Below are positions 23,739-36,220 of a stretch of DNA of 64,000 nucleotides, piece after piece (position 1 is the first letter of the stretch; every line of letters starts with the position of its first letter). Source of the stretch: Amaranthus tricolor (Eukaryota > Streptophyta > Magnoliopsida > Caryophyllales > Amaranthaceae); the NCBI RefSeq assembly GCF_026212465.1, contig NC_080052.1, positions 32,077,826 to 32,141,825 of the forward strand, read 5' to 3'. The translations under genes were made by a program, and so were the position numbers. Below the pieces are notes generated by a model. That model saw only the letters and a list, made by a program, of their open reading frames with translations. It searched no databases and was not told where the DNA came from.

Positions 23739-24703
23739 TAGAGGTGTTCATTCGGGTGATCGAGTCGGTTTCAGATGGGTGTCATTCGGTTCAGTTGTAT
23801 TTCGGATCGGTTATTTTTCGGATGCGTGTTACGGCGGGTCACACTCGGGTCAGGTCGGTTAGTCACGGTTCGGTTGAAGATCAATTATTTGAGCTATCGG
23901 GTTAGCATCGGTTCGGTGTCAGTTGAAGTTCGCGTCGAGTAGTCCATCAGTTTCGGACTGTCATCGGTTAATAATTGGTTCGGTTTTATCGGGTACAGAT
24001 CGGGTTCGGGTATTATTTTCCAGTAGAATTCGGCTACGAATTAATAATTACTATAGATCGAGTCAATATCAGATTAAGTTGTTAGACATTTTTTATTTGA
24101 TGATAAGATTCCCCTTAGTTAAGGCAAAATAGTTAAAATGCAAATCAATTAGTGATTATTCCTTTATTATTTTTACTTGTTTGACTGTAAGTTAAAATTA
24201 AAGTTTTATCATTTTTCATCTAAATTGATTAAAAATAGTTAAATAAACATTGACCATTGATTATTAACTCTAAATATATGAAACCATGTATGTATAAAAT
24301 TTAATTTATTAAAATTTCTATTACTTTATTAGATTAACTAATAAGATGATTGAATATGAGTCGATCATACCTCTATGTTAAAATTGGTTCAAGTTTATAT
24401 CATTTCGATTAAAAATTCGTCCGGGTTAAGTCGGTTTTAGCCGGATCAAGTTCGGTTTGAGCATGATTCGGGTCGGGTATGACTCAGGTCGTCAATATTA
24501 GGTTCGGGTAATCTCGGTTAACGGTTATATGTCGGTTATAAAAGTCGGTCGTAGTTCGAGTTCGATTTTACGATTTTCGGTCGTAAATCGGTTCGAGCGC
24601 AACTTCAGTTCGGATAATGTCGGTTCGATAAACCTAAAAAAGAAACATATTTTCGGGTCGGTTAACTTTCGGTTTTGGGTCGGGTCATATTTGAATAGCT
24701 CTA
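23739..24703. mobile_element. Complete hAT-like non-autonomous element, 965 bp
   Basis: Perfect 8-bp duplication TCTATAAT at 23731-23738 and 24704-24711. Termini TAGAGGTGTTCA and TGAATAGCTCTA are inverted repeats (10 of 12). The body is rich in TCGG/TTCGGGT words at both ends with an AT-rich middle. No transposase. Related sequences at 1-173 and 9951-10130. Confidence 0.85.
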
Positions 24704-24711
24704 TCTATAAT

Positions 24712-25574
24712 ATAAAAGAGAATAAATTTTATTTGTAACTAAAAATAAGAAAAAGCAAAAATAAAAAAATTAAAGGTTTACCAATAATCATGAGGTGGAT
24801 AGTAGCCCTAAAATCAACAATAAAAGTTAGGGTTCTTTAAGAGGAACAAAAAGACAAAAGAAAGGCTAGGGTTTTGGACGGAGGATATCTTGATGTAGCA
24901 GTTTTGGAAAGCATTAAATAAGATTTTTCATGTAGGAGAATATAATTATCATACATACAATTTAATAATTTTGCTCTAAAATAATAAATGTTAGCTCATA
25001 AGAACTTCACTAAATGTCATTATTTCATTAAATAAGCATATTTTCATTAAATAATCAACTAAGTGTATAAATCAACACATCTTTTTAAGTAATTTTTTAT
25101 TAAAAAAAAGAGTTATTTATTCTAAAGATTTTATACACCTAAATAATAAACTCTGGAGAATAATTGTCAATTTAACATGCATTATTTTCGTACTTGGGAA
25201 TTTATTTTAAGGATTTATTTTAAATATTGTGATATCATACTAGGAGTATATAATGTTATCAAAATATATTAAGATGTTTTTTTCGCTGGTATACCTGACT
25301 GTTTTGTAACTAGTAGAAAAGGTCATTTATGATCGTTGCACATCAGATTTCATCTTCTACCTCTATTTCATTCTTTTTTGCAGATGTTTTACCTCATTTC
25401 CTCGCTTTATTCTTCCATTTTAATTACTTCTTCCAACTTCTTCTCATTTTTTTTTCCATTTTCATTTTCAAAGGTAAACTAATTTGATATTGAACATGTA
25501 TTAACCTTCGTCATCATCTCAATCTAGAACATCAATAGTAAAAGAAATTCCTTTATGTAAACATGATGTTCGTG
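24712..25574. other. Intergenic, nothing recognised
   Basis: AT-rich, no coding potential; downstream flank of the DUF295 pseudogene. Confidence 0.4.
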
Positions 25575-26590
25575 TTATAATAGTAATTCAAACATATCAT
25601 ACGATGCAGGAGGCCAAAATGAATTGGAATAAGTGATGCTAGAATCCTCCAAATTAAACACACCACCATAATGAAACTTGAAGACATCATTAGCTTCATT
25701 GAAAATGCAATTTTAAATATTATCTGTAAATGCAAAATAAATGCAATTTTCCTTCTCCATCAATATATCAGCAGCAAGAACATAAAATGAAGAATACATT
25801 CCAAGAAACAAAACATAGTTTCCCAAATCCTTAACCTCGACCCAATTCATTCCTTCGTACTCCAACTTATAAACCTTAAACCAAAACGACCTCGAAGCAG
25901 CACATTCATCTAAATCTTCCATTTTACGTCTATTGCTAAAATTCTCCCATGGAGGAAGACCAAAATATACATCCCCTAACATTAATTCACCATCGATTTC
26001 GACTAAACGTTTCTTATCGCCTCCGCAAACAGGTTTTGCCACTAATTTTAATGTATCAACATCATCAACTTCAACTAAAACGGTTTTTCCAGTATAATCA
26101 ACAGAATAAAACTCCCCATTAAAGGCAATAACATCATCATAAGGAAAATCAACTTTATCAGAAATAACATGCCATCGATTACGCAGATTGTTAAACAAAG
26201 CTAATTGTCCAGAAACATAAATAGTCAAAAGATAGAAATCATCACTATTATTTGACCTAGATAAGTATGCAACCTTTTCCATAAGTAAATTAAGAAATTC
26301 AGACGTATTATAAGTATAACAAAGAAAATACTCAGAGGCTATATCACGAATTCGAATATTAGAAAGATCCATTACTCTAGGGAAATTAAAGGGTAAAGGT
26401 AACTGAGACCATGAAAGTGGGAAATAAATTCGAAATCTTTTAGGTCCTTTTCTTCAACTTTAACAATCCATGAAGTAGGATTGTGCGGTGAATCAGGAAT
26501 GGGGATTTGGGGAGGAGATAGAAGCAAGATTGATCGCTTACAGACAGAGATGCCATTGAAGAAAAGAGGAAATTTTTTCTTCATTAAAAT
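25575..26590 (-). pseudogene. DUF295 (KIB1-type) F-box relative, frameshift and stop
   Basis: The minus strand encodes a protein of the plant DUF295/F-box SKIP23-like family. N-terminal part (26584 to about 26440): 'MKKKFPLFFNGISVCKRSIL' and 'PTSWIVKVEEKDLKDF'. The frame then shifts, and a second frame reads 'PLSWSQLPLPFNFPRVMDLS', 'IASEYFLCYT', 'YLLTIYVSGQLALFNNLRNR', 'WFKVYKLEYEGMNWVEVKDL' and 'MEKENCIYFAFTDNI' to a TAA at 25713-25715. Beyond it the same frame continues with the expected family end 'GGVFNLEDSSITYS' and 'FWPPASYDMF' to a second stop at 25575-25577. So there is one frameshift near 26437 and one premature stop. No F-box is visible upstream, which may mean further truncation. 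Most family members are about 350-400 residues. Substrate unknown. Confidence 0.8.
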
Positions 26591-27091
26591 TGAATTCTGA
26601 AGGTGATAAATAGCGCCATGAATGAGAGAGAGAGGCAGTAAGCAGTGAGTATACCAGCAGCAAGTGTTCTTCAATTTGTCTTTCTTAATTTTATCCAAAA
26701 AAAAGTTAAAATTAGCTCACCTCCGGTTACAGGTAAAAAAGTATACGAGCGGAAAAAACAACGTATTATTCAGGGTAATTTATACTTTTTTTTATTATTC
26801 AGAATTTTTTATATGTAAATTTTCAAAATCTTTCTCTAATTTTAAATTAATTTTCAATTTACCTTTTTGCTAAATTATCTACTATTATATATAGGTCATT
26901 GGGTTATATAAGTTTACTCTAGAAAAATACTCCTAAACTTGGGATTATTCATGATTGATCAATAATTAAGATTGTTGTAAAAAAATCATGAAAATATTGA
27001 ATTATTCTGAATAATTTTTCCAATATATTATAGAAGCTAAGCTATGCATCATAGAGAAAGACCATTCAAACAAAAAAACACATTGACTATT
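26591..27091. other. Intergenic, nothing recognised
   Basis: AT-rich sequence between the DUF295 pseudogene and the tandem array. Confidence 0.4.
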
Positions 27092-27425
27092 TAAATTAAT
27101 TTTGTAAGATTAAGTTTGGCATCGTTGTTTTAGTTTTTTTTTTTTTTTTGTATTTTATTAAAAATTTGATTATAATTGCAGATTGTAAAGTTAGGAAATG
27201 ACAAAGACAATAAGATCTTTTAAAAAAGAATCTATATGTAAATAATAAATTAATTATATTTAACTTACAAGACAATTTCATTTCTCACATTTTAGGTCTT
27301 CTATAAACTATTTAAGTTTAGTACACAAATTAACAATATCAAATCACTATATCTTAATAATTATATATTAATTCATCTTCACTATATATTATTAATATTA
27401 TGTTTATTATTATATATCTTTGAAA

Positions 27426-27524
<99 letters not shown>

Positions 27525-27615
27525 CAAGACAATTTCTCACATTTTAGGTCTTCTATAAACTATTTAAGTTTAGTACACAAATTAATAATATCAAATCACT
27601 ATATCTTAACAATTA

Positions 27616-27982
27616 CTCCCTCCGTTCTTTTTTGATCTTCCACATTACTAACGGGTAGTTTCAAAAGTTCTTCCACTTTAGAATACTTTTTATTTTTAGA
27701 AAGTTTTTATCTCACTTTTACCCCTTAAAACCCCCCCTCTTTCTTTTAATGTACCCCTTTGCTTTTATTTATAATTATTTTCTCTCTCATACTTTCAATA
27801 CAATCATTACTTCACACAACTATTTAATTAAAATAATACCCATTACAACCTCATACTTCCAATACAATCATTACTTCATACTACTATTTAATTAAAATAA
27901 CACCCACTACAACCCAAAGATTCTATCTTCCTTAATATGTGTGAAATACCCAAAGTGGAAGATCAAAAAAGAACGGAGGGAG
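27616..27982. mobile_element. Stowaway MITE, unit 1
   Basis: CTCCCTCCGTTCTTTTTTGA ... AAAAAAGAACGGAGGGAG, 367 bp, TA on both sides. The matching empty site is at 27351-27380 in the same unit. Confidence 0.95.
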
Positions 27983-28048
27983 TATATATTAATTCAACTT
28001 CACTATATATTATTAATATTATGTTTATTATTATATATCTTTGAAAAC

Positions 28049-28102
<54 letters not shown>

Positions 28103-28451
28103 TCATTGCTAAATTTTCAATTAATTTTGTAAGATTAAGTTTGGCATCGTTGTTTTAGTTTTTTTTTTTTTTTTTGTATTTTATTAAAAATTTGATTATA
28201 ATTGCAGATTGTAAAGTTAGGAAATGACAAAGACAATAAGATCTTTTAAAAAAGAATCTATATGTAAATAATAAATTAATTATATTTAACTTACAAGACA
28301 ATTTCATTTCTCACATTTTAGGTCTTCTATAAACTATTTAAGTTTAGTACACAAATTAACAATATCAAATCACTATATCTTAATAATTATATATTAATTC
28401 ATCTTCACTATATATTATTAATATTATGTTTATTATTATATATCTTTGAAA

Positions 28452-29022
<571 letters not shown>

Positions 29023-29113
29023 CAAGACAATTTCTCATATTTTAGGTCTTCTATAAACTATTTAAGTTTAGTACACAAATTAATAATATCAAATCACTAT
29101 ATCTTAACAATTA

Positions 29114-29480
29114 CTCCCTCCGTTCTTTTTTGATTTTCCACATTACTAACGGGTAGTTTCAAAAGTTCTTCCACTTTAGAATACTTTTTATTTTTAGAAA
29201 GTTTTTATCTCACTTTTACCCCTTAAAACCCCCCCTCTTTCTTTTAATGTACCCCTTTGCTTTTATTTATAATTATTTTCTCTCTCATACTTTCAATACA
29301 ATCATTACTTCACACAACTATTTAATTAAAATAATACCCATTACAACCTCATACTTCCAATACAATCATTACTTCATACTACTATTTAATTCAAATAATA
29401 CCCACTACAACCCAAAGATTCTATCTTCCTTAATATGTGTGAAATACCCAAAGTGGAAGATCAAAAAAAAACGGAGGGAG
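29114..29480. mobile_element. Stowaway MITE, unit 2
   Basis: Nearly identical copy of 27616-27982, TA flanks. Confidence 0.95.
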
Positions 29481-29917
29481 TATATATTAATTCAACTTCA
29501 CTATATATTATTAATATTATGTTTATTATTATATATCTTTGAAAACCACATATATAAATATATAGGTCATTGCTAAATTTTCAATTAATTTTGTAAGATT
29601 AAGTTTGGCATCGTTGTTTTAGTTTTTTTCTTTTTTTTTTTTTTTTGTATTTTATTAAAAATTTGATTATAATTGCAGATTGTAAAGTTAGGAAATGACA
29701 AAGACAATAAGATCTTTTAAAAAAGAATCTATATGTAAATAATAAATTAATTATATTTAACTTACAAGACAATTTCATTTCTCACATTTTAGGTCTTCTA
29801 TAAACTATTTAAGTTTAGTACACAAATTAACAATATCAAATCACTATATTAATTATATATTAATTCATCTTCACTATATATTATTAATATTATGTTTATT
29901 ATTATATATCTTTGAAA

Positions 29918-30032
<115 letters not shown>

Positions 30033-30123
30033 CAAGACAATTTCTCACATTTTAGGTCTTCTATAAACTATTTAAGTTTAGTACACAAATTAATAATATC
30101 AAATCACTATATCTTAACAATTA

Positions 30124-30491
30124 CTCCCTCCGTTCTTTTTTGATCTTCCACATTACTAACGGGTAGTTTCAAAAGTTCTTCCACTTTAGAATACTTTTTA
30201 TTTTTAGAAAGTTTTTATCTCACTTTTACCCCTTAAAACCCCCCCTCTTTCTTTTAATGTACCCCTTTTGCTTTTATTTATAATTATTTTCTCTCTCATA
30301 CTTTCAATACAATCATTACTTCACATAACTATTTAATTAAAATAATACCCATTACAACCTCATACTTCCAATACAATCATTACTTCATACTACTATTTAA
30401 TTAAAATAATACCCACTACAACCCAAAGATTCTATCTTCCTTAATATGTGTGAAATATCCAAAGTGGAAGATCAAAAAAGAACGGAGGGAG
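30124..30491. mobile_element. Stowaway MITE, unit 3
   Basis: Nearly identical copy of 27616-27982, TA flanks. Confidence 0.95.
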
Positions 30492-30557
30492 TATATATTA
30501 ATTCAACTTCACTATATATTATTAATATTATGTTTATTATTATATATCTTTGAAAAC

Positions 30558-30632
<75 letters not shown>

Positions 30633-30761
30633 CATTGCACGCTTGTCTACAGTGTGCCATGGATTGGCTCTAAGAATATTAAGATGCCACGAAGATAGGT
30701 TTATCTAGTAAGATGGTCGTACGCAAAGAAGCGAAATGAAGCTCCCATTAGTAGATTTCGT

Positions 30762-30850
30762 GAAACTTACTGTTAATGTTGCTGTATATGTGCCTAATAG
30801 CAAAGTGGGTATTGGATTCATTGCAAGAAACTCAAAGGGGCTTTTTTAGG
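30762..30850 (+). mobile_element. Possible LINE RNase H scrap
   Basis: Encodes 'VNVAVYVPNSKVGIGFIARN' followed by SKG, resembling the start of the RNase H domain of plant LINE-derived proteins. Very short. Confidence 0.35.
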
Positions 30851-31264
30851 TGCATATTAGAATAAGATAATATCATTGAGATATTAGTTATTTATTTATT
30901 TGGTAAATATTTTATATTTTGTATATCTATATTTTTTTAAAAAAATATATAATATTTTGTATTAGATCATTTCCTTAGAAATCTCACTTGTACCTCTCTA
31001 TATAAATCAACAATACTAGACTAGTCATATGATTGACTACTGATTTGTTTTGCGATTATCTTAGTTTGTAATCCACATTCAACAACAAGATCTCAGTCAA
31101 TCCTTTGATATTGCAAGATCTAAATTACCCTTGAAGAAACCAACCTCATACAAAGACAAAACAATGAAATTGGGAATAGCGTCCTTATTATCATGAGAGG
31201 CTACATACCTCCACCACAAAATCACCCTTATCCAAAAATTCTTTAGTAGATCTCCAAGATCCTA

Positions 31265-32905
31265 ATTGAAAAATGGCCACGACTAAGGAATTTAATGTTC
31301 TTATTAAAAATAGAACGTAGGATTTAGTCCCTTGGCTATCTAAAGTCAACGTATTTAGATCAATTTGGATTTTTTGATATAAAGAGTGTTCAGATGGTTC
31401 TTTTGAGCGACATAAAGCTCAACTTATTGGTGATGGTGCATATCAACAAGTTGGTATCGATTGTGGTGATACTTGTAGTCTAGTAGGTTGCTGTTCGTAG
31501 CCTTGATTACTCTAAAGCTTGGTCTATTTATCAGTATGATGTCAATAATGCTTTTCTTCATTGACATTTTAATGAAAGAGTCTACCTGTATCAACCTATG
31601 GGTTTCTGTGATCCTCAACATCCTTCCTATGTGTGCTAACTCAATAAATCTTTCTATGATCTCAAGCAAGCTCCTCGTGCATCGTATAATTGCTTTGCTT
31701 CTTACATGTTTAAATTAGTTTCACTCATAGTACTTGTGATACTGCATATCTTCTATTATATGTGAATAATCATTCTCACTGCTTCTAGAACTTCCTTCTG
31801 CCAGTCCATTATTCAACTGTTGAGTTTAGAATTTGCCATCAAGGATCCATGTCCTTTATGTTATTTTTGAGGTACTGTTGTTACTAAAATTTGGGTGCTT
31901 TATTCTTGTCTCAGTCCAAATATGCCTATGAAATTCATGCCCGGGATGGTATATCACCATATAAAATCTTTTCTGGCTCCTGTAGACACTAAATCTAATG
32001 CTCACTCCAATAATTCGTGTGATGATCCTTTCTCTTCATAGTCTTACTGTACTCTGCAATACCTTACTTTTACCAGGCCTAATACTCTCTCCTATTCACC
32101 TTAGGAGTTCCATTTGACTTTTCACGGATTTTAAGGAGAGTCAAAAGTGGGACCCTAATGGTAGGAAAGAGAGTGGTATTATGGATTTTTTAATGTAAGG
32201 GAGGAAAATTAGTATGGGTAATGGAGGGTATAATTGAAAATAGGATAAAGCTATTAAAGGCATAAAAGTCAAAAACCCATACCAAAAATAAAAATGAGAC
32301 AATTAAAGTGACTTGACCATAAAAGAAAATGAAACACATAAGCTGAATAGGAGGGAGTATTTTATATGTTGTTCAGCAAAAGATGTCTATATATGCATAA
32401 TTTTGTGGCTTCTCACATGCATGCTCTCTGACATATTCTGCAATACGTCGAAGGTAGTCTTTATCATGATTTTCACCTATATCTATCTTCAACCACATCT
32501 TAGTTGCATATACTGTAGTCGATTGGGGTAGTTATCGTGATACTCAACGTTTCATGTTTTTCTTGGTGATAATCTATTAGCATGGTCTTTCAAAAGACAA
32601 CTAACCTGGTTTATGTTCCAATGTTGAAGCTGAATATAGAGGGATTTCTAATCTATTAGTTTATTGTGACGATATTAGTGTTATTTACTTTTCCGACAAC
32701 CCCGTTTAACTTCAACAGACAAAACATATTGAGATGAATAATTATTTTGTTCATGAGGAAGTTGCCGATGGCCAAATTCGTGTTCTTCGCATTTCCTCCA
32801 AAGGTCAATAGCTTCACTGAAGGTCTTCCACTTCCACTTATTTTTTTCAAGACTTTCGAGATAGTCTCATCGTTCGTTCACCTCCTACTTTAGATTTATT
32901 ACTTT
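31265..32905 (+). mobile_element. Decayed Ty1/copia element (RT to RNase H)
   Basis: Frames with stops read 'KEFNVLIKNRT*DLVPWLSK', 'DGSFERHKAQLIGDGAYQQV' (about 31390-31450), 'QYDVNNAFLH*HFNERVYLY' (about 31535-31590), 'LKQAPRASY', then 'LQYLTFTRPN' up to 32082. A Stowaway (32085-32357) interrupts here, and the frame resumes 'LYVVQQK'. RNase H follows: 'FQCWSZ'-like scraps, 'AEYRG', 'KHIEMNNYFVHEEVADGQIR' (about 32725-32785), 'FQDFRDSLIVRSPPT' (32848-32892). It resembles the copia at 180-2043 in this tail. A TATA-containing stretch at 30980-31000 could be LTR, unproven. Confidence 0.8.
32085..32357. mobile_element. Stowaway MITE inside copia
   Basis: CTCTCTCCTATTCACC ... GCTGAATAGGAGGGAG with TA on both sides. 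Removing it and one TA joins copia codons R-P-N-I-L-Y-V-V-Q-Q in frame. Confidence 0.85.
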
Positions 32906-33475
32906 AAATTTGATGAGACGAACTAAAAAGAAAAGCGAGACAAATTTCGTATGCCAAAAAGAGTATTACGCTCTCTTCTTATACTTTAGATTTATTACTT
33001 TAAATTTATGACACCAAGTTTACAAAATTTCTTTTAATGCAGCAAATTTATAAGGATGTTTGAATATTTAATATCAATAATAATAATGTCAACGACAGAA
33101 ATATTAAGAAGTATTTTCTCGGTCTAAATTTGACTTTATGCACTTAAATGCGTTATTTTAATAATTTATATACTCAATTATATATAACTAAAATTATAAA
33201 AATTAATATAATAAAAATATATAATTAGACAATTTAAATAAAATTCTATTAAAATACATTTTTTTCATACACAGCCATAAAATAAGTAAATAAGTTTTAA
33301 TGATGAATAAAAATACTACTATTTCAGAACGATCCAAATAAGAGACGAAACAAAATCTATCGCCTTATCTTGAGGGAAGTCCAGCCAGTAGTTTTATCGG
33401 GGCCATGGTTTAGATTTGGACGCAGACACACTCTAATCCATTGTTTGCCGCGCTGCAATCTTCCTTCCTTACACC
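32906..33475. other. Upstream region of CHLI
   Basis: AT-rich to about 33340, then GC-richer leader-like sequence. An I-box-like GATAAG (minus strand, 33364-33369) lies 107 bp before the CHLI ATG, a motif associated with light-regulated plant promoters; its role here is inference. Confidence 0.4.
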
Positions 33476-35241
33476 ATGGCTGGATTACTAGGATGTTCTG
33501 CTTCTTACTTCGCTTATTCCCCTCTTTCTTCTTCCTCCCACAAACTGTCGTCTTTTCCCATTTCTACTAACCCTGGTATTCTCTCTTTGCTCCTTTTCCC
33601 GTCTTTCTTCGTTTGTTTGAATTGAGTAAATTTTATTCTGGTATTTTAGTGTTGGAATTGTCGTAGTTTCAGGAAAATTCAATTGGAGAAAATTCTATGG
33701 TGGAATTGGAATTCCGGTAAACAAGAGTAGGTCTCAGCTACATTTTTCTATTTCCAATGTTGCCACCGATATTAATGCTGCTGAACAGGTTTGCTTTCTT
33801 TTGCTGCGCTAAAGATTGAATTTCATTATTTCCATACCATCATTTAAATTTAATTTCAATTATTGTTAGCTTAGATCTCTGGTAATGGGTGTTTCAACTA
33901 GGATTTTGTTTTTTTTACAAAGTTGATTATTTTCACAAATCACAAGCATTAAAGGGAAACCCATAAAATAAAACTGGTTGATTGTAAACTGAAATAGATA
34001 AAAGGGAAAATTTATTACAGGACGATTAAGATTCCTATACTGAGAAGTTTTAATCTTTATGAAGATTGGCATAGAATGCTTGGATCATGTACAAAAATCA
34101 AGACATAAATGTTGTTGAAAACTCTTAACTGTGAAATTATTAGTATTTTTTATTTATCCACATAACCAATTGAGTTTTGTAAAATATGTAGGCTGCTAAG
34201 GTTGCAACAAAAACTCAAAGGCCAGTTTTCCCTTTTGCAGCTATAGTTGGGCAAGATGAGATGAAGCTCTGCCTTTTGTTAAATGTTATTGACCCTAAGA
34301 TTGGTGGGGTTATGATCATGGGTGACAGAGGTACCGGGAAATCCACAACTGTTAGGTCATTAGTTGATTTACTCCCAGAAATCAAGGTTGTTTCTGGAGA
34401 TCCTTTTAACTCAGACCCTGAAGATCCTGAGTTAATGGGTGTCGAAGTGAGAGAAAAGTCCCTAAAAGGAGAAGATCTTGCTGTTGTAATGACTAAAATC
34501 AATATGGTTGATTTGCCACTGGGTGCTACTGAGGACAGGGTTTGTGGCACCATTGACATTGAGAAGGCATTAACTGAGGGTGTCAAAGCGTTTGAGCCAG
34601 GCCTTCTTGCTAAGGCTAATCGAGGAATTTTATATGTTGATGAAGTTAATCTTTTGGATGACCACTTGGTCGATGTTCTTTTGGATTCTGCTGCTTCAGG
34701 TTGGAACACTGTTGAGAGAGAGGGAATTTCGATTTCTCATCCTGCACGATTTATTTTGATTGGCTCAGGTAATCCTGAGGAAGGGGAACTTAGACCCCAA
34801 TTACTCGATCGTTTTGGGATGCATGCTCAAGTTGGAACTGTCAAGGATGCTGAGCTTAGGGTAAAGATTGTGGAGGAGAGGGCTCGCTTTGATAAGAATC
34901 CTAATGAATTCAGGAGTTCTTACGAGAATGAGCAACGCAAGCTAACAGATCAGATTTCATCCGCAAGGAGCAACCTTTCATCAGTACACATTGATCATGA
35001 TCTTCGTGTTAAAATATCTAAGGTCTGTGCTGAGTTGAATGTTGATGGTTTGAGAGGTGATATAGTGACTAATAGAGCAGCTAAGGCTTTAGCCGCTCTG
35101 AAAGGTAGAGATAAGGTGACTGCTGAGGATATCGCAACTGTCATTCCTAACTGCCTAAGACATCGGCTAAGGAAGGATCCTTTGGAGTCAATCGATTCTG
35201 GTTTACTGGTTATTGAAAAGTTTTATGAAGTATTTAGCTAA
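33476..35241 (+). CDS. CHLI: Magnesium chelatase subunit I, chloroplastic (exons 33476-33575, 33673-33788, 34192-35241)
   Basis: Three exons with GT-AG borders join in phase to 421 residues, the usual size for plant CHLI (about 424). CHLI is the AAA+ ATPase that, with CHLD and CHLH, inserts Mg2+ into protoporphyrin IX, the first committed step of chlorophyll synthesis, in the chloroplast stroma. Exons 1-2 encode a Ser-rich transit peptide ('[20 protein letters not shown]') and linker. Exon 3 starts '[20 protein letters not shown]' and holds Walker A 'GDRGTGKST' (116-124), '[13 protein letters not shown]', Walker B '[11 protein letters not shown]', and the sensor/arginine-finger region '[20 protein letters not shown]'. 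Cysteines at 99, 190 and 351 match, offset by three, the redox-sensitive Cys102/193/354 reported for Arabidopsis CHLI1. No lesions. The long minus-strand ORF opposite exon 3 is a shadow. Confidence 0.97.
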
Positions 35242-36220
35242 GGATGTATGATTGCATATTGCCTCTCTTTGCTATTAATATTATGTCATTAAATTTTGTA
35301 GTTCCGAAGGTGAAGGCATTTAGTTTTTTTGAGTTCTGACTTGAGTGAATTATTCAGATCTGCAATGAACACATTCGAGTATCTAGGATTCATATCAAAT
35401 CATTACTCTGGTATACGAATTTGCTGCTTAAAATTTTCCTTTCTGTATTTTTTTTTGCTCAACTTATCACTCTAGGTTTTTAAGCCTCCACATACACGCA
35501 ACTCCTTCGGCTCCTTTACATTTTCACTTCTGGCTTCACTTGGTTTGTGGACCAAAGTCATCTTCGGAACCTGAAACAATCTTGTTCATCATTATAAATT
35601 TGCAGGGCTTGTAAAAAGGGCTTGATATCAGTTATCTAGGTTGTAATGGTGGGTAAATGAATTAGTGACTCAAGTTCTACCCAAGGCTCTTATGAACATA
35701 TATGGTTCGACTTCATTGTTCCTACTCGTATAGATCCTTGGTTTGTAATTTCTAGGCCCATTTGCGGATGCAGCCAAAATTTCCTACTTCGGTTGGTGTT
35801 TAAGGCTAACACTATATTGATGTGGGACACTTAGGTCTGGCAAAAGTATATAACAAAAAAATCTTTGAAAAACAGAATGTAAAGGCCTAAATTTTCTACT
35901 CGTAGGACATGTAGGTTTGGCAAAAGTTGACTCGAGTTGCTAAATCAACTTGAATTTAATATTAAATGAGTTAGTGTTGAGATTTTTGACTCAATTTATT
36001 AAATAGATTAATTTGATATAATCTGTTTATTATATGAGTTAAAGTTAGATTAAAATTTTAAAATTAAAACAAACATGTATAATTTATTTAATCAAACAAA
36101 TTAATTAATAAATTTTTACGTGAACTAAATTTATTCCTTCCTTCGCAAAATCAGAGGGTTTTCAACTCTCGACTCTCGAGTCATGAACAATAATAAACAT
36201 AGGTGACAAGAGAATGAGAG
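35242..36220. other. CHLI 3' flank / NUDT15 upstream
   Basis: Probable CHLI 3' UTR followed by unremarkable AT-rich spacer. Both genes point the same way. No transposon terminus recognised. Confidence 0.4.

Noticed and set aside
26372..26698. 108-residue ORF starting MDKIKKDKLKN as a separate gene
   Set aside because: Its C-terminal two thirds is the 5' part of the DUF295 pseudogene in a shifted frame; the first 38 codons are leader sequence.
34215..34709. 164-residue minus-strand ORF
   Set aside because: Shadow of the conserved CHLI exon 3.
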